In this document: positions 14,001 through 22,398 of the stretch, in pieces
How the letters are laid out: the number at the start of each line of letters is the position of its first letter
How positions within the stretch are numbered: position 1 is the stretch's first letter
DNA from: Fragum whitleyi
Taxonomy: Eukaryota > Mollusca > Bivalvia > Cardiida > Cardiidae
NCBI GenBank assembly: GCA_948146395.1
Contig: OX411557.1
Coordinates: 37,240,077-37,304,076 of the forward strand
Reading direction: 5' to 3'
Length of the DNA: 64,000 bases
Translations under genes and position numbers: made by a program
The notes under the pieces: model-generated
Told to the model about the DNA's origin: nothing
What the model saw: the letters and a program-made list of their open reading frames with translations, nothing else
Database searches by the model: none

Positions 14001-17000
14001 TCTTAATTTCACGATGTTATTTACTGTAGGACCGAAAATGTTCGATTCCGGTTTTACAATTTGCAGTTGTCAATTTTCGCATGATAAGTAAGATTTATTC
14101 GATGTTGAAGGAGTGATTTGATGTTCTACTTTACTAATTCCGTTTATGTGGTTTCTTGAAATATCATTTTAGGTATATATCCACGTTATACTCCCATCCG
14201 GACTGGCCCCACATGGCCCCTGGGGACATGCAAGAGGACCTTAAAAACAACATCGACTCGAGTTTACTGTGGTTATTGTCGCCGCAGGGCGTCTATAGGT
14301 ACCTGGATCGAATCATGAAGAAGCGGAAAAACGGACAACCTGTTAGCTTTACAGACTTCTTCGGGCACATGGTCGGAGAGACATTGATAAAAGATGTAAG
14401 TGCTTATGATCAAATTTGTAACTCCGATAAAAGCATTTATGAATGCCGAAAAAGGCAATTTTGTAAATTATTAATATTTTTTGTAAGGATTTCATCTAAG
14501 GTAGAAAAATATTTCGGACTGAAGAAATAGCGCTTTTGATAAATAGCCAAAACGTTAGGTTTCTGTCTGACTGAAGAGTTTTTCAATGGCAACCTTTAAA
14601 AGGTTGAAAGACTCGTCTTAATGTTTTTTTTTACTTAAATAGTAACATCACTTTGAATCAGAATTTTTTAGTTATTTATTTTCTAATGTATATTAATTCT
14701 AAGAATTGGAGAAGTATATATGACAAACGACTGAAAGAAAAAAAACTATACAGTTTGACGAAATAATGTTAATCTAAGCTTGCCAAATGAAAAGACTGTC
14801 TAAATGATGTAGTCATTTTGTTGTTTATTGTAGTGCTTCAACTATTTTTTTTTTAAAAGAAAAACATTAATTGATCATTTTCGGCGAATATTTCAGAGAT
14901 TAGACTGTAAGTTATCAGAACAACAAGATAAGATAGCTGACGGTAAAGTCCCGTGCCCTCTGATGACGTGTGTGCACGTGAAAAAAGACAGATCGGCCAG
15001 GAGCTTTCAAGGTAGATGGGAGTTTTGTATTTTTGTGGCAATTTTCTTATTCTTATTATCAAAATATTCATCATGAATCAAACAAAAGATATTTGTTCTT
15101 TTTGATTATCGTTCCCCGTCGAAAATTGTCTTGAAGCAATTTCCTGATGACGTTGATTTGGGAAATAATTCAACGAATAGTTAAATGCACGTTGATAATG
15201 GCAAATCTTTTTTTTCTAAGACCAACGCCTTTGCGAAAGATTGTTTCATTACTTTTTAAATTATAACATTGCTGTAAACCTTGCGGATATAAAGTAATAA
15301 ACTTAATCAAGACCATTGACAGGTTTAAAAAAACAATAACCGTCTTATTATTATTTACTTTCAGAATGGGTAGAGTTTTCTCCCTTTGAGATTGGTATGG
15401 CGAAGTACGGCACGTTTATGCCGACTGAGTTGTTCGGTAGTAAATTCTTTATGGGTAAATTATGTAAGAAATTTGAAGAACAACCGCTACACTTTCTACA
15501 AGGTAAGATATAATTTTCAACTATGGTAGAAAATAATCGGGGATACGCGAAAAGTTGCAAAGTTGCAAAAAGTTGCCATAATTTCAAAATTAATGTTTCT
15601 GATTTGGAAAAACCATGTATGAATAGGGTCAAAATATTTAATAAAAAGTTTTCTCGGTCTACCTTGCGTGAAGTATATTGAAGTGGTGCTCGCGAGCGCC
15701 TTGGAGATAGTACCTTTCTTTACCCATTGAAGCATGATTTATGTTTATTGCAAGACGGAGATGCCGAAGAGCACTGTGCTATCCTGAACGCATAACTGGG
15801 TCTTTTAACTATAGATACTGTTGGTAACATCATAAAATTGACTGTCATACCTATCATACCTATATTCATTCATTTATTTCGCTCAAGCCATTCAAAAACG
15901 CTCAAAATCAATAAAAATGATAAAATTAACATTTACATTAAAGTAAAAATCGATAAAAAAACACGATTTCACTGTTACAGTGTATGATAGAAATTTCAGT
16001 CTTTGATGAGTTTGTGAAGATGCAGAAAGTAATTCATAGATCATGTGTGCATATTGTCTATAAGGGAGGTAATGCATGTCGCTAATTTTGTTCACCTTGA
16101 ACAAAATTCGCGAAATAGATTACCTCCCTTGAATTTCTCAAAACGCAATCTGCACACTCATTCAATTTTATTCAAAAAACATTCACATGTACTAAGTGTA
16201 TTGTATGGAAAAATATCTAACTCGGTATCGAGACATTCCCAAAAATGGCAGAGCTTTAACAATTATCAATTTCCCCAACCTCGTTAGATATGATTTTCAT
16301 ACAAAACAATAAGTACGTATTATATATATGCCTGTGCTGGAGACTTTAAAGAATTTCATATAGCAAAGATTCTGACTAACCTGTACATCTGCACAGTCTG
16401 ACCAGGGTCTTCGCTATGCGTTCAGTAGATAGATAAGGTCTCAAAGTATATATATAGACCATTAGGTAACTTTAATTTTGCAGTAGGTGGCTGTCTACAC
16501 TGCTAAATGTTTGCATCTCACGCTCATTTTAAATTGTTGAAATTATCCGCACAGGCTCATATATCTTTTTAACATTTCTTTAACAGGTATATGGGGCAGT
16601 GCATTCTGTATTCTGTTCAAGAGATTATTAGAAGACAATAGAAAATTAGACCCGGTGGAAATGATAAGGCAAGAAATGGGTAAGACTTTCTGTTTGTTTT
16701 CAAATTGCTGTTCAATTGTCGAGATTTCTCGATCAATTAACATATGATTATTTAACATAACTTAACATAACATAACATAAGTTTTATTCATATGGCTTGA
16801 ACGAAATCGTTCTTTGTATAAACAAAAACATGTTTGAGGTTGTATAGGAGTCATTTTTTCGGCCTGATCGTCCGACCGTCATTAACTTTTTATGACCGCT
16901 CTATTTCTCACCAACTTATGAACGGGTTTCATTCAAATTTCACATATATGATAAATACGTTGTCTGTCCGTCTGTGTCCGAGCTAGTTCGGACCTCCATT

Positions 17001-20000
17001 CCGATCTTTATGGGTGAATTTCATACATATTTCAGATAACTTTATTTCCATTCGGCAATGATTTTCACATCTTGTCGAACCAAGGGTTACGAACGTTTTA
17101 CTTATCTTACGGTATTCGAGAAGATCTTATCGATTCGATACCCATTGACTCGTGAAGATGTGATTTTCACTGCTAAGGCGATTTGAAAAGTTGCAAATTC
17201 AAGGCCACCTGCGAAGGTCAAATGTCAAAAATATGGTTGTCTGACCATTTATCCTACTTTTTGTGGGCTAATTACCGTATAAGCTATTTGAATGATACCG
17301 TAATATTTGTGTATTATTCCTATTATAGCCAAGCAGTTAGAAGAAAACGAGCAAGACGAAAGCTCGGACAGTAGCGACGAAGGAGATGTCGATTCAGACG
17401 ACCCCATCTCGAACGCCGTGAAAGCAACAAAGGCTCAAACACTCCCTGCTCGGTTCACAAATGGTGCCCCTCAGTCATCGCCCTTCTCATTTTCAAGGTA
17501 GGCTCTTGCACCAAAAATATAATAAGAATAATTTCTTGCCGTCTGAAAATGTGTTTTGGCATTATCCTAATAAGTATATGGTAACACCCTTGTATGTGGA
17601 TGTTTTGTGCACTGTGACATGGTTTGAATCAATTTACTAGCAAAAAAGGTTCTGTAACTGTCGTTTTTGACAGTTTATATTAAATTTTACTCTCTTGTAA
17701 AAAGATATAAAATCTTGTAAATCGCATGAATTCAGATCAATTCTCAAATTCTTGTATAACATATAGAAGTTTGCAAGTGCAAGATATGTAAATCTTAAAT
17801 TAGACGGCAATGTAAAAATAAAACTATCCTGCTTCAATACCAACGTCGTTTGGAATAGAATATGTATTTTTGTCATAAAATGGGAAAATGCTTGAAATTA
17901 AGATTGTTTTTCTAGATTCGATAAATTGACAATAGTTGAAAAAAAGTAATTCAAATGAATCTGACAGGGAAAGTATAGATAACGGGTTCTTTTACAATTT
18001 CAGAGAAGCAAAGGCTAGAGTAGGTCTAAAATCGCACGCGCCACCAGCTGGCATGCGCAATGGACGACCGGAAATCGGAAACGGAAGAGGTTCACCGGAA
18101 GACCACCGAACTCCCAAAAGAATGATATCTACACGGCGTACAAAACAGAAGGGCTATTGGAGTAACTTTATACAGGGTGTTTTTGAAAAGTAAGGTGGTT
18201 TTTTTTTTGGTAAAATTTTACTTATTACGACGAGTTATCACTAATCATGAGGAATAGCAAATTAAAATCAAGGTGCTTAAAGCCCTGTATGTACTTATAA
18301 AGAGCCGGTTTTAATTTTGAAAAAAAATATTTTGATTTAAAAAGTTAAAAAAGAAATAGGTATAGACAACGATCAGACTGCACACCAGTGCAGCCTGATC
18401 GTTGTTTCTTCTTTTTGCCAAAGTAGAAATAATCTGCGATAAGCATTACAACGTTTAATAACTAGGAGGTCGCTTTATCATAAACACAACTGTGACAATA
18501 TTCAGTAAAGATAAATTATTTAAGGTTTCTTGATTCCTTAATGTTTGGTTCTAACGAATCTATAATTAATGTTTTTAATGTTTAATGTTTCTTTTATGTT
18601 CTTCTTGCATTAATATCTACTCTTATTTCTTACGTATTTTCAGCAAGAAGTTTGAACTACTCAGTACTCGAGCAGGTCGTGCCGGTGTTATCCACAATTT
18701 CATGCGAGGGCTTTCACTACAAGAATCCTACCCCATGTCCCCTTTCACCCCCTTACAGAAGGACCCGGATATAATATCTACGGATGATGTAGACGCAGGG
18801 GTTAACAGAATTAGTGGTGAGTTAAGATATGTAATCCTTAGGGGGGGAGGGGGGGGGGGGGGGGGGAAAGGGACCATCTGGGATATCCGTGAAAGAAATA
18901 TTTGATTTTAAACTTCCATGTATTCAAATTTTTTATCTTATCAATAAGACGATGCTTAAAAGTAAATGTTTTCCATAATAAGATAGTTTTCCTATGGAAC
19001 TACATGTACTTTGTGAGCAAGCTTTCAAAATAGCTGCATACCAAAAAGTATTTTCATTGAGTAATAAGATTAATTTTCTTCTAGTCATAGTGCTTGAATC
19101 TTGATTGACATAACTGAAATAAAATAAAGTCAGATTGTCAATCTATAATTAGATTTGAAATTTAAAAAAAAAAAAGGATTAAGAATATCAAGATTTATCA
19201 TAAAATTGAATGTCCTTTTCGTTTACAGAGGATTTTGACGGTTTATTCGAGATGCACCCTACCAATGTTAAACATCTGTATATGGTAGATGCCGGTTTAA
19301 CCTTCAACTCGCCATTCCCGCTCGTCCTCCGACCACAGAGGGAGGTCGATATCATCTTGTCGTTTGATTTTAGTGCGAGACCCAGTGATACAACACCGCC
19401 ATTTAAGGTAGGTCTAGGATTGTGTTCAATATCTCTTGACAATTTGAACAAAAGTAAATCGAACAATTCATTTAAAAATTGATTTTTCAAAACGATGCAA
19501 TGAATACATTTTTATAAAAGGAATGCGTTCTTTTTTCTCCCATACTTAGATTATAACCCAAAAACGATATCTTAGATCAAAAGCAAAAGGCATACAAATT
19601 GTATTACATTCTTGTATTAAGCAAATCATGATTTAGTCTTCGCTAGTGGTTTCGCCTGAAGGTCAACTAAACTTTCTGTTTGAATTTTGAGCAAATTGGC
19701 TTATTGCTGAATTTTAGTTCGACGGGCGGAAGTACACCCGGAATATTTTTATGGCTAAATGTCCGTTCAGGTGTCAGTAAATATTCCCTATTAAATTTTA
19801 TTTTAGTTGTGTCTATCGATTTTCGTGCGTTTTGATTGAGCTTGTTTTGTTCCCCAATGAAAACAGTTTTGAGTACGCAGTTGTTTTGTAGGCTTCCGCA
19901 AATAGTAGTCCCGTGTGAAATCTGCCCTGCGTTCAGGATCACAAAACGGTGCAAACTGTTTTCCAATTATACCCCGCTTTGCACATAAGTGCACGTGCAA

Positions 20001-21835
20001 AGCGGAATATAAATGGAAATTTGTTTTCATAGTTTTGTTTCCTGAACGTAGGGCTTTTTCTTGACTGACAAATCTTTACGTTTTTGCTTCACGCTTTGAA
20101 TTATAAGATAAGAAGATTATATTTGTTGATTTCATAGAGATATGAAACTAAAAACTTTATCACATTTATGTATGAATCTGCTTCGCATATTCATGCAGTC
20201 TGATTAGGTTTTTAGTCTTAAACCGCAACGAAATCAACAAATACTATATTCATCTTTTAAATGAATCTTCTTTACAGAAGCCTTTGCAGTAATTTCATCT
20301 AAACCTCACAGGAATGATCTTTGGGCAACCTTTTAATAAATTCCTTCAATTTGAAAATAGTGGAATTGGTGAATCTTTATAATTTAATCTTTTGTTACAG
20401 GAGCTGCTATTGGCTGCACAATGGGCCAAGAAACAAAAAGTCCCGTTTCCACCAATCGACACGACCGTATTTGACAGGGAGGGAATGAAGGAGCTGTACA
20501 TATTTAAACATCCCACAGACCCTAACTGCCCAATAGTCCTACATTTCTGTCTGGTCAACATCGAATTTAGGAGATTTACAAAACCTGGTATGTGAAAAAA
20601 ATACCATATTATTGATCGTGTATACGCGCTCGATTTCAAACATTGAGATTATTAGTTAGATCCTGATCTGACCAAATTTATTTGACGTTAAACTGAGGTT
20701 CTTTAATCGCATAACAAAAAAAAAACTAGTCAAATTTTATCAATAGTTTGCTGTTCAAAGCCTTGCACTATAATCTTCAATAACTTATCTTCTTGGAGCT
20801 TTGTTAGAATGGGCAAAAAAACAACAAGAATTATAAAATTTCACGGGATGATGGATCTCACTATCTGTTAAGATATGACATCATAATCCATTTTCTGACG
20901 TCATTTCGCAAACGTCGTAATATATATCGCGGAATAACGTGTTTCGAAAAATGTCTGATATCTCCTCGATTTTTTCTCAAAAACTCAGGTCATATTATAA
21001 ATAGAATATCATATTGATGTTCAAAGAAAACCAAGATTTTTAAGATTGCCATCTTCTTATACAGATAAAAACGAGACAAAACCTCGTTTTTATCTATTCA
21101 TAGATGGCTCGTTTAATAAATTTGGTATTCCATGACCACTCATTCAATATTCTCTCATTTGCAGGTGTTCGAAGACGGACAAAAGAAGACAAAGAATTCG
21201 CCGACTTTGACATCTTCGATGACGCAAATACGCCATACTCAACTTTCAACTTCAAGTACCCGCATCTGGCATTCGAAAGACTTTCAAAACTCATGGAGTT
21301 CAACACGTTACTAAATATAGATAGGATTAAAGAAGTGATCTTAGAGGCCATCGAAAAGAAGCGCAAATACCCACCAAAGTGTCCTTGCACCTTAGAAGAC
21401 ATTCCTCGACTTAGGCGTGTGTCTCAGAAAAACAAACACAGGTTATCGAAATTTGTGTCTCGAATACGGAGTGGACGAATGAGCGCGAACGACGCGAAAA
21501 AAGACATTGATAAATCCGCGGATAGACAGACAATAACGGAAGAAAAATCCGTAGATCTTTTAGATGACGATACGGAGGAACACAATAAACTTACGAACAA
21601 TAGATCAAAGTTGCAACGAAAGCATGGCATGACCAAGCGGTCGCCGAGACCGTTAAAGCGAATGGAAAATGTGACGGAACTTCCCGATGCGGATACAGAC
21701 ATTCCCGATAGCGCACGAAGAGACATTCCCGGTCGCCGAAAGCCGCGACAACCCGAAGGTTCATGGCACGACAATAAGTGTAATTCTATTGATGACGATG
21801 ATGACGATTCACAATTCTTTACTGCTATAGGATAG
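3674..21835 (+). CDS. PLA2G4A-like: Cytosolic phospholipase A2, group IVA-like (whole gene, 17 exons)
   Basis: The product should be a Ca2+-dependent enzyme that releases arachidonic acid from the sn-2 position of membrane phospholipids after its C2 domain docks on membranes. The spliced reading frame gives about 935 residues, counted from the first exon seen. C2 domain is at about 1-134 with the Ca2+-loop motif DTPDPY at 36-41. The lipase domain has the oxyanion motif GSGGGFR (187-193), the nucleophile elbow GLSGS (Ser221) and the catalytic Asp611 in MVDAG. These match Arg200, Ser228 and Asp549 of the human enzyme. A proline-directed site, YPMSP (Ser565), matches the human MAPK site Ser505. 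All exon phases agree and all introns are GT-AG. Human cPLA2-alpha is 749 residues; the excess here is an acidic/basic insert (exons 12-13) and a C-terminal tail. The exon with the start codon is missing from my model. Family assignment is certain; exact orthology is inferred. Confidence 0.95.
3765..4008 (-). mobile_element. Family A foldback element, internally deleted
   Basis: It starts ACAGTTAAGAACATCGTGAAATTGACA and ends GTGTCAGTTTCACGATT, with only half of the central stem (AAAGGGAGGTAATCAATAT). It lies in the first intron of the cPLA2 model. Confidence 0.7.
4179..4365 (-). mobile_element. Family A foldback element, partial copy
   Basis: It begins TACAGTTACAAACACAGTGAAATTGACA and ends in the central stem ATTACCTCCCTTTAATAAAA. 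The distal half is missing. Confidence 0.6.
4440..4600 (-). mobile_element. SINE 3' tail fragment with (ATTG)n end
   Basis: On the minus strand the order is CAGGAATCCATTG...TGAAAAAAAATGTCGAAAGCGGCGTTAAACTCCATTC followed by CAATC repeats. The same tail is found at 12376-12415, 40364-40470 and 61240-61310. The tRNA-like head is missing. Confidence 0.65.
4800..4878 (+). CDS. PLA2G4A-like: cPLA2 exon 2 (C2 domain start)
   Basis: Residues 9-34, starting [16 protein letters not shown]. This is the first beta strands and first Ca2+ loop of the C2 domain (human equivalent: hydrophobic strand then KVTKGAFGD). Acceptor is CCGCAG, donor is GTAAGT, and the exon leaves in phase 1. Confidence 0.88.
5164..5605 (+). 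mobile_element. Family E element
   Basis: It begins ACTATAGTCAGTCTTTCTGGAGCGACCACG and has repeated AAGCGACCATT phrases plus an ATTGAGATGATTCTTGTGAG segment shared with 12528-12856 and 24384-24728. No coding capacity was seen. Confidence 0.55.
5800..6005 (+). repeat. Tandem duplication of about 105 bp with an 18-bp C tract
   Basis: Two diverged copies both end in CTGGTGGTCGCG(C/T)TCTTTGTC, at 5901 and 6005. The first copy contains an uninterrupted run of 18 C (5811-5828). Confidence 0.65.
6003..6136. mobile_element. Family B foldback element, diverged copy
   Basis: It runs from GTCCTGCGTTCAAGATACCAAA to TCATCTTGAACACAGGAC with a central CACGTGCAAAGCGG. Confidence 0.65.
6512..6645. mobile_element. 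Family B foldback element
   Basis: It runs from GGCCTGCGTTCAGGGTGACAAAACGG to TTTTGATCCTGAATGCAGGG with a central GCTTTGCACG...CGTGCAAAGC. It is in the intron before cPLA2 exon 3. Confidence 0.75.
7052..7425 (+). mobile_element. Family A foldback element, eroded copy
   Basis: It has CATTCCAATTTAAACCATTC, CACTCACTCAGTGCTCC and the central stem TTAAAGGGAGGTAAAAACAT with its inverse near 7360-7378. The termini are degraded. Confidence 0.6.
7567..7713 (+). CDS. PLA2G4A-like: cPLA2 exon 3 (C2 Ca2+-binding core)
   Basis: Residues 35-83. It carries [10 protein letters not shown] and [11 protein letters not shown], the two best-conserved C2 motifs, with the acidic Ca2+ ligands kept. Acceptor TTTCAG and donor GTAAGC; enters and leaves in phase 1. 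Confidence 0.93.
7980..8036. repeat. (ATT)n microsatellite
   Basis: About 19 units of ATT, in the intron between cPLA2 exons 3 and 4. Confidence 0.9.
8137..8252 (+). CDS. PLA2G4A-like: cPLA2 exon 4 (end of C2 domain)
   Basis: Residues 84-122, with [18 protein letters not shown] corresponding to the third Ca2+ loop region of the C2 domain. Acceptor is TTTTAG and donor GTAGGA; the exon leaves in phase 0. A (ATT)n microsatellite lies about 100 bp upstream in the intron. Confidence 0.9.
8262..8708 (-). mobile_element. Family A foldback element
   Basis: It begins near GAATGTCAAGATGGATGATTTT, has the central stem with GTTCAAGATGAACAAAATTATCG, and ends GTGTCAATATCACGATTATTTAAACTGTA. An expanded (GAAT)n(TTAA)n stretch lies at 8602-8635. 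Confidence 0.7.
9426..9463 (+). CDS. PLA2G4A-like: cPLA2 exon 5 (38 nt)
   Basis: Residues 123-134 ([12 protein letters not shown]), the last C2 strand, matching the human stretch ending MVLEMSLEV. Acceptor TATTCAG and donor GTGAGT. It leaves in phase 2, and the split codon becomes Asp135. Confidence 0.85.
9485..9722 (+). mobile_element. Family D element
   Basis: Terminal inverted repeats are GAGCCTATGCGTGACATTTCCAACGATTTGAAA and the inverse TTTGAAAGTGTTGGAAATCTCATGCACAGG. Inside are TTACCTGATGGTC and GACTGTGCGGATGCACAGGCTGG. The same unit is at 16328-16562, 24763-24910, 31745-31995 and 33709-33945. Confidence 0.7.
10142..10274 (+). CDS. PLA2G4A-like: cPLA2 exon 6 (linker and start of catalytic domain)
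   Basis: Residues 135-179. It reads [20 protein letters not shown], matching the human segment that begins the catalytic domain (RFSMALCDQEK), and has a strongly basic RRRR patch. Acceptor TTTTCAG and donor GTAGGC; leaves in phase 0. Confidence 0.9.
10360..10675. repeat. Interspersed repeat fragments in the intron after exon 6
   Basis: A block with GAAACTTAAAACGTTATCACACTGTATGAAT and its inverse AAGTTTTTAGTTTCATATTTCC is related to 20130-20240, 39480-39600 and 39930-40010. A second block, CATTGAGAAATGAAACAATTTTTTCAGCCAATCAGAAT, is related to 39655-39830. No coding is seen. Confidence 0.5.
11264..11672 (+). mobile_element. Family A foldback element
   Basis: It begins ACAGTTAGTTAAATCGTGAAATTGACA and ends TTGTCAATTCTACGAAGATGTGAACTGTA, with the CACTCAGCGCTCCATTCATTC phrase and the AAAGGGAGGTAATAAC/GATTACCTCCC stem. 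Confidence 0.75.
11799..11935 (+). CDS. PLA2G4A-like: cPLA2 exon 7 (oxyanion hole and catalytic Ser)
   Basis: Residues 180-224. It contains both [11 protein letters not shown], which supplies the oxyanion hole and the functional Arg193, and GLSGSS with nucleophile Ser221. The exon is the most diagnostic part of the gene. Acceptor GTTGCAG, donor GTATGT; leaves in phase 2 within the Trp codon. Confidence 0.96.
12005..12452 (-). mobile_element. Older tRNA-derived SINE, split by another SINE
   Basis: On the minus strand the head reads GGCTGCGCGGTGGTCTAGTGG (A box) at 12450-12430. The B-box phrase GTAGTTCGAGCCTCAC and the body continue at about 12160-12005. The plus-strand SINE at 12162-12415 sits exactly between the A box and the B box. 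Confidence 0.6.
12162..12415 (+). mobile_element. Younger SINE inserted in an older SINE
   Basis: It starts inside the tRNA-like head with CCCGGTTCGATAACC (B box) and CGACGGCGGC. The body is shared with the SINE at 40360-40630, and it ends GAAAGTGGCGTTAAACTCCA plus CAATC units. The A box is lost by 5' truncation. Confidence 0.65.
12528..12856 (+). mobile_element. Family E element
   Basis: It starts ACAGTCAATCTCGCTCGAGCGACCA, has AATCGTCTCAATGAGACGATTC and CATTAACGACCGCATTTTTTG, and ends near GTTTAACTGTGC. It is non-coding. Confidence 0.6.
13223..13356. mobile_element. Family B foldback element
   Basis: It runs from TCCCTGCCTTCATGATGACAAAACGG to CACCGTTTTGTCACGATAAATGCAGGA with a central inverted GTGTAAAACGG-like/GCAAAGCGGG core. 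Confidence 0.7.
13712..14029 (+). mobile_element. Family A foldback element, shortened
   Basis: It begins TACAGTAAAAAAATCGTGAAATTTACA and ends TAATTTCACGATGTTATTTACTGTA. The central stem is only half present. Confidence 0.7.
14173..14395 (+). CDS. PLA2G4A-like: cPLA2 exon 8
   Basis: Residues 225-299, beginning [13 protein letters not shown] and ending VGETLIKD. It aligns along its whole length with the human region [13 protein letters not shown] to IGETLI. Acceptor TTTTAG and donor GTAAGT; leaves in phase 0. Confidence 0.95.
14897..15011 (+). CDS. PLA2G4A-like: cPLA2 exon 9
   Basis: Residues 300-337, including [15 protein letters not shown], which matches the conserved human CPLPLFTCLHVKPD strand. 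Acceptor TTTCAG, donor GTAGAT; leaves in phase 1. Confidence 0.92.
15365..15502 (+). CDS. PLA2G4A-like: cPLA2 exon 10
   Basis: Residues 338-383, including [19 protein letters not shown] and [10 protein letters not shown]. It is nearly the same as the vertebrate sequence over this stretch. Acceptor TTTCAG and donor GTAAGA; leaves in phase 1. Confidence 0.95.
15820..16190 (+). mobile_element. Family A foldback element, eroded ends
   Basis: It has ATCATAAAATTGAC, the ATAAGGGAGGTAATGCATGTCGC/AGATTACCTCCCTTG stem around 16060-16130 and CACACTCATTCAATTTTATTC. Confidence 0.6.
16193..16330. mobile_element. Family G foldback element
   Basis: The arms are GTACTAAGTGTATTGTATGG...ATATCTAACTCGG and the inverse CCTCGTTAGATAT...CATACAAAACAATAAGTACGTA. 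A second, more symmetrical copy is at 37147-37284. It is about 135 bp and non-coding. Confidence 0.7.
16328..16562 (-). mobile_element. Family D element, inverted copy
   Basis: It holds TGTACATCTGCACAGTCTGACCAGGGTCTTCGC and ACCATTAGGTAACTTTA, reverse of the copy at 9485-9722, and ends with CCGCACAGGCTCA. Confidence 0.65.
16587..16679 (+). CDS. PLA2G4A-like: cPLA2 exon 11
   Basis: Residues 384-414, starting [15 protein letters not shown], the conserved helix before the variable insert of the lipase domain. Acceptor TAACAG and donor GTAAGA; leaves in phase 1. Confidence 0.93.
17066..17165. repeat. Short two-copy repeat
   Basis: The stretch ATCTTGTCGAACCAAGGGTTACGAACGTTTTACTTATC to CGATTCGATACCCATTGACTCGTGAAGAT recurs at 44410-44503. 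The ends form weak inverted repeats. Confidence 0.55.
17329..17497 (+). CDS. PLA2G4A-like: cPLA2 exon 12 (acidic linker)
   Basis: Residues 415-470. The first half is a Ser/Asp/Glu run ([11 protein letters not shown]) like the acidic stretch NDSSDSDDES at the same place in human cPLA2. The second half is Pro/Ser-rich and probably disordered. Acceptor TATTATAG and donor GTAGGC; leaves in phase 2. Confidence 0.85.
18004..18189 (+). CDS. PLA2G4A-like: cPLA2 exon 13 (basic insert)
   Basis: Residues 471-532. It is rich in Arg, Lys, Gly and Pro and ends [14 protein letters not shown], which resembles the human ASWIHRMIMALVSD segment. Most of it has no clear counterpart in human cPLA2, so it lengthens the flexible loop. 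Acceptor TTTCAG, donor GTAAGG; phase 2 on both sides, so the exon could be skipped without changing frame. Confidence 0.82.
18366..18404. repeat. Near-perfect hairpin in the intron after exon 13
   Basis: ACAACGATCAG and ACTGCAC pair with GTGCAGCCTGATCGTTGT around a short loop. Function is unknown. Confidence 0.6.
18644..18816 (+). CDS. PLA2G4A-like: cPLA2 exon 14 (probable MAPK site)
   Basis: Residues 533-590. It contains [18 protein letters not shown], matching human TREGRAGKVHNFMLGLNL, then SYPMSPFTP, which keeps the Ser-Pro of the MAPK-regulated Ser505 site. The family is activated by phosphorylation there; regulation in this organism is inferred. A G-tract starts 24 nt inside the following intron. 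Acceptor TTTCAG, donor GTGAGT; leaves in phase 1. Confidence 0.92.
18840..18866 (+). repeat. G-tract just inside the intron after cPLA2 exon 14
   Basis: A run of 7-8 G, one A, then about 18 G, starting 24 nt after the splice donor. In the transcript it could form a G-quadruplex close to the 5' splice site. Confidence 0.85.
19229..19407 (+). CDS. PLA2G4A-like: cPLA2 exon 15 (catalytic Asp)
   Basis: Residues 591-650. It carries [14 protein letters not shown] with the catalytic Asp611, then [19 protein letters not shown], both near-identical to the vertebrate family. Acceptor TTTACAG, donor GTAGGT; leaves in phase 0. Confidence 0.96.
19924..20054. mobile_element. Family B foldback element
   Basis: It runs from GCCCTGCGTTCAGGATCACAAAACGG to TTTCCTGAACGTAGGGC with a central GCTTTGCACATAAGTGCACGTGCAAAGC. 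Confidence 0.75.
20130..20240. repeat. Inverted repeat, temperature-like 'Family I' fragment
   Basis: GAAACTAAAAACTTTATCACA...TATGAATCTGC pairs loosely with GCATATTCATGCAG...GGTTTTTAGT. It is related to blocks at 10360-10470, 39480-39600 and 39930-40010. Confidence 0.4.
20401..20587 (+). CDS. PLA2G4A-like: cPLA2 exon 16
   Basis: Residues 651-712, from [17 protein letters not shown] through [14 protein letters not shown] to [11 protein letters not shown]. It matches the human ELLLAEKWAKMNKLPFP to INFRKYRAPG region. Acceptor GTTACAG, donor GTATGT; leaves in phase 1. Confidence 0.95.
21165..21835 (+). CDS. PLA2G4A-like: cPLA2 last exon with extended C-terminal tail
   Basis: Residues 713-935. 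The first 100 or so residues ([36 protein letters not shown], then [12 protein letters not shown]) finish the lipase domain and match the human C-terminus. The remaining 110 or so residues have no counterpart in human cPLA2: a Lys/Arg-rich stretch, then Asp/Arg-rich low-complexity sequence and a run of Asp before the final SQFFTAIG. The stop is TAG at 21833-21835. The last codons lie in the first unit of a downstream tandem repeat. Acceptor is TTTGCAG. Confidence 0.93.
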
Positions 21836-22201
21836 TGTATATGTCGTTTTAATTGACCCGGTGTTCATCTCTACAAATAGAATTCAATGAAAATTTGACA
21901 ACTCTCACTAGAAATGATTGCGTCGAAGAGTTGCCAAAGTGTGTAAAATGTTCGTCTTCAGGCGACCAAAATGTTGTATCTACAGCTTGAAATAAGCTGT
22001 AGATACGAGATTTTTGTTGCCCGTCAACGATATACCAAACGATTGGATGGGAGTCTGAATACTTACATTTTGTCCAACAACGTATACAGTTTCCAATTCA
22101 CAGTTCTTTAAAGCTATCGGATAGTGTAAAATCTGCGTCGAGTTACCAAAGTGTGTATAATTTGTTTCCTTGGGCGAACAAAACGTCGTAATTAAAACTT
22201 A

Positions 22202-22207
22202 AATAAA
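22202..22207 (+). promoter_or_regulatory. Candidate polyadenylation signal of cPLA2
   Basis: AATAAA about 365 bp after the stop. It lies in the loop of the diverged stem-loop of the second tandem repeat unit. Confidence 0.4.
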
Positions 22208-22392
22208 GTTGTTGAAACGGTATTTTGGTCGCTCATCAACAATTGATTCAATGCGATTGGATAATATTCCGAATACTTAGCTTCTGTTAGACAGACAACG
22301 TACACACAGTTCACAGTTTACTATTCTTTACGGCTATTTGATAGTGTAAAATTCGCGTTGGAAGGCGACTAAACCATAGTAACTACAGCTTG

Positions 22393-22398
22393 AATAAA
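22393..22398 (+). promoter_or_regulatory. Second candidate polyadenylation signal of cPLA2
   Basis: AATAAA in the loop of the stem-loop CTACAGCTTGAATAAAGCTA of the third repeat unit. The same position in the first unit reads GAAATAAG and lacks the signal. Confidence 0.4.

Noticed and set aside
21424..21774. Minus-strand 116-codon frame under the last cPLA2 exon
   Set aside because: It is antisense to a well-supported coding exon and shows no protein pattern.
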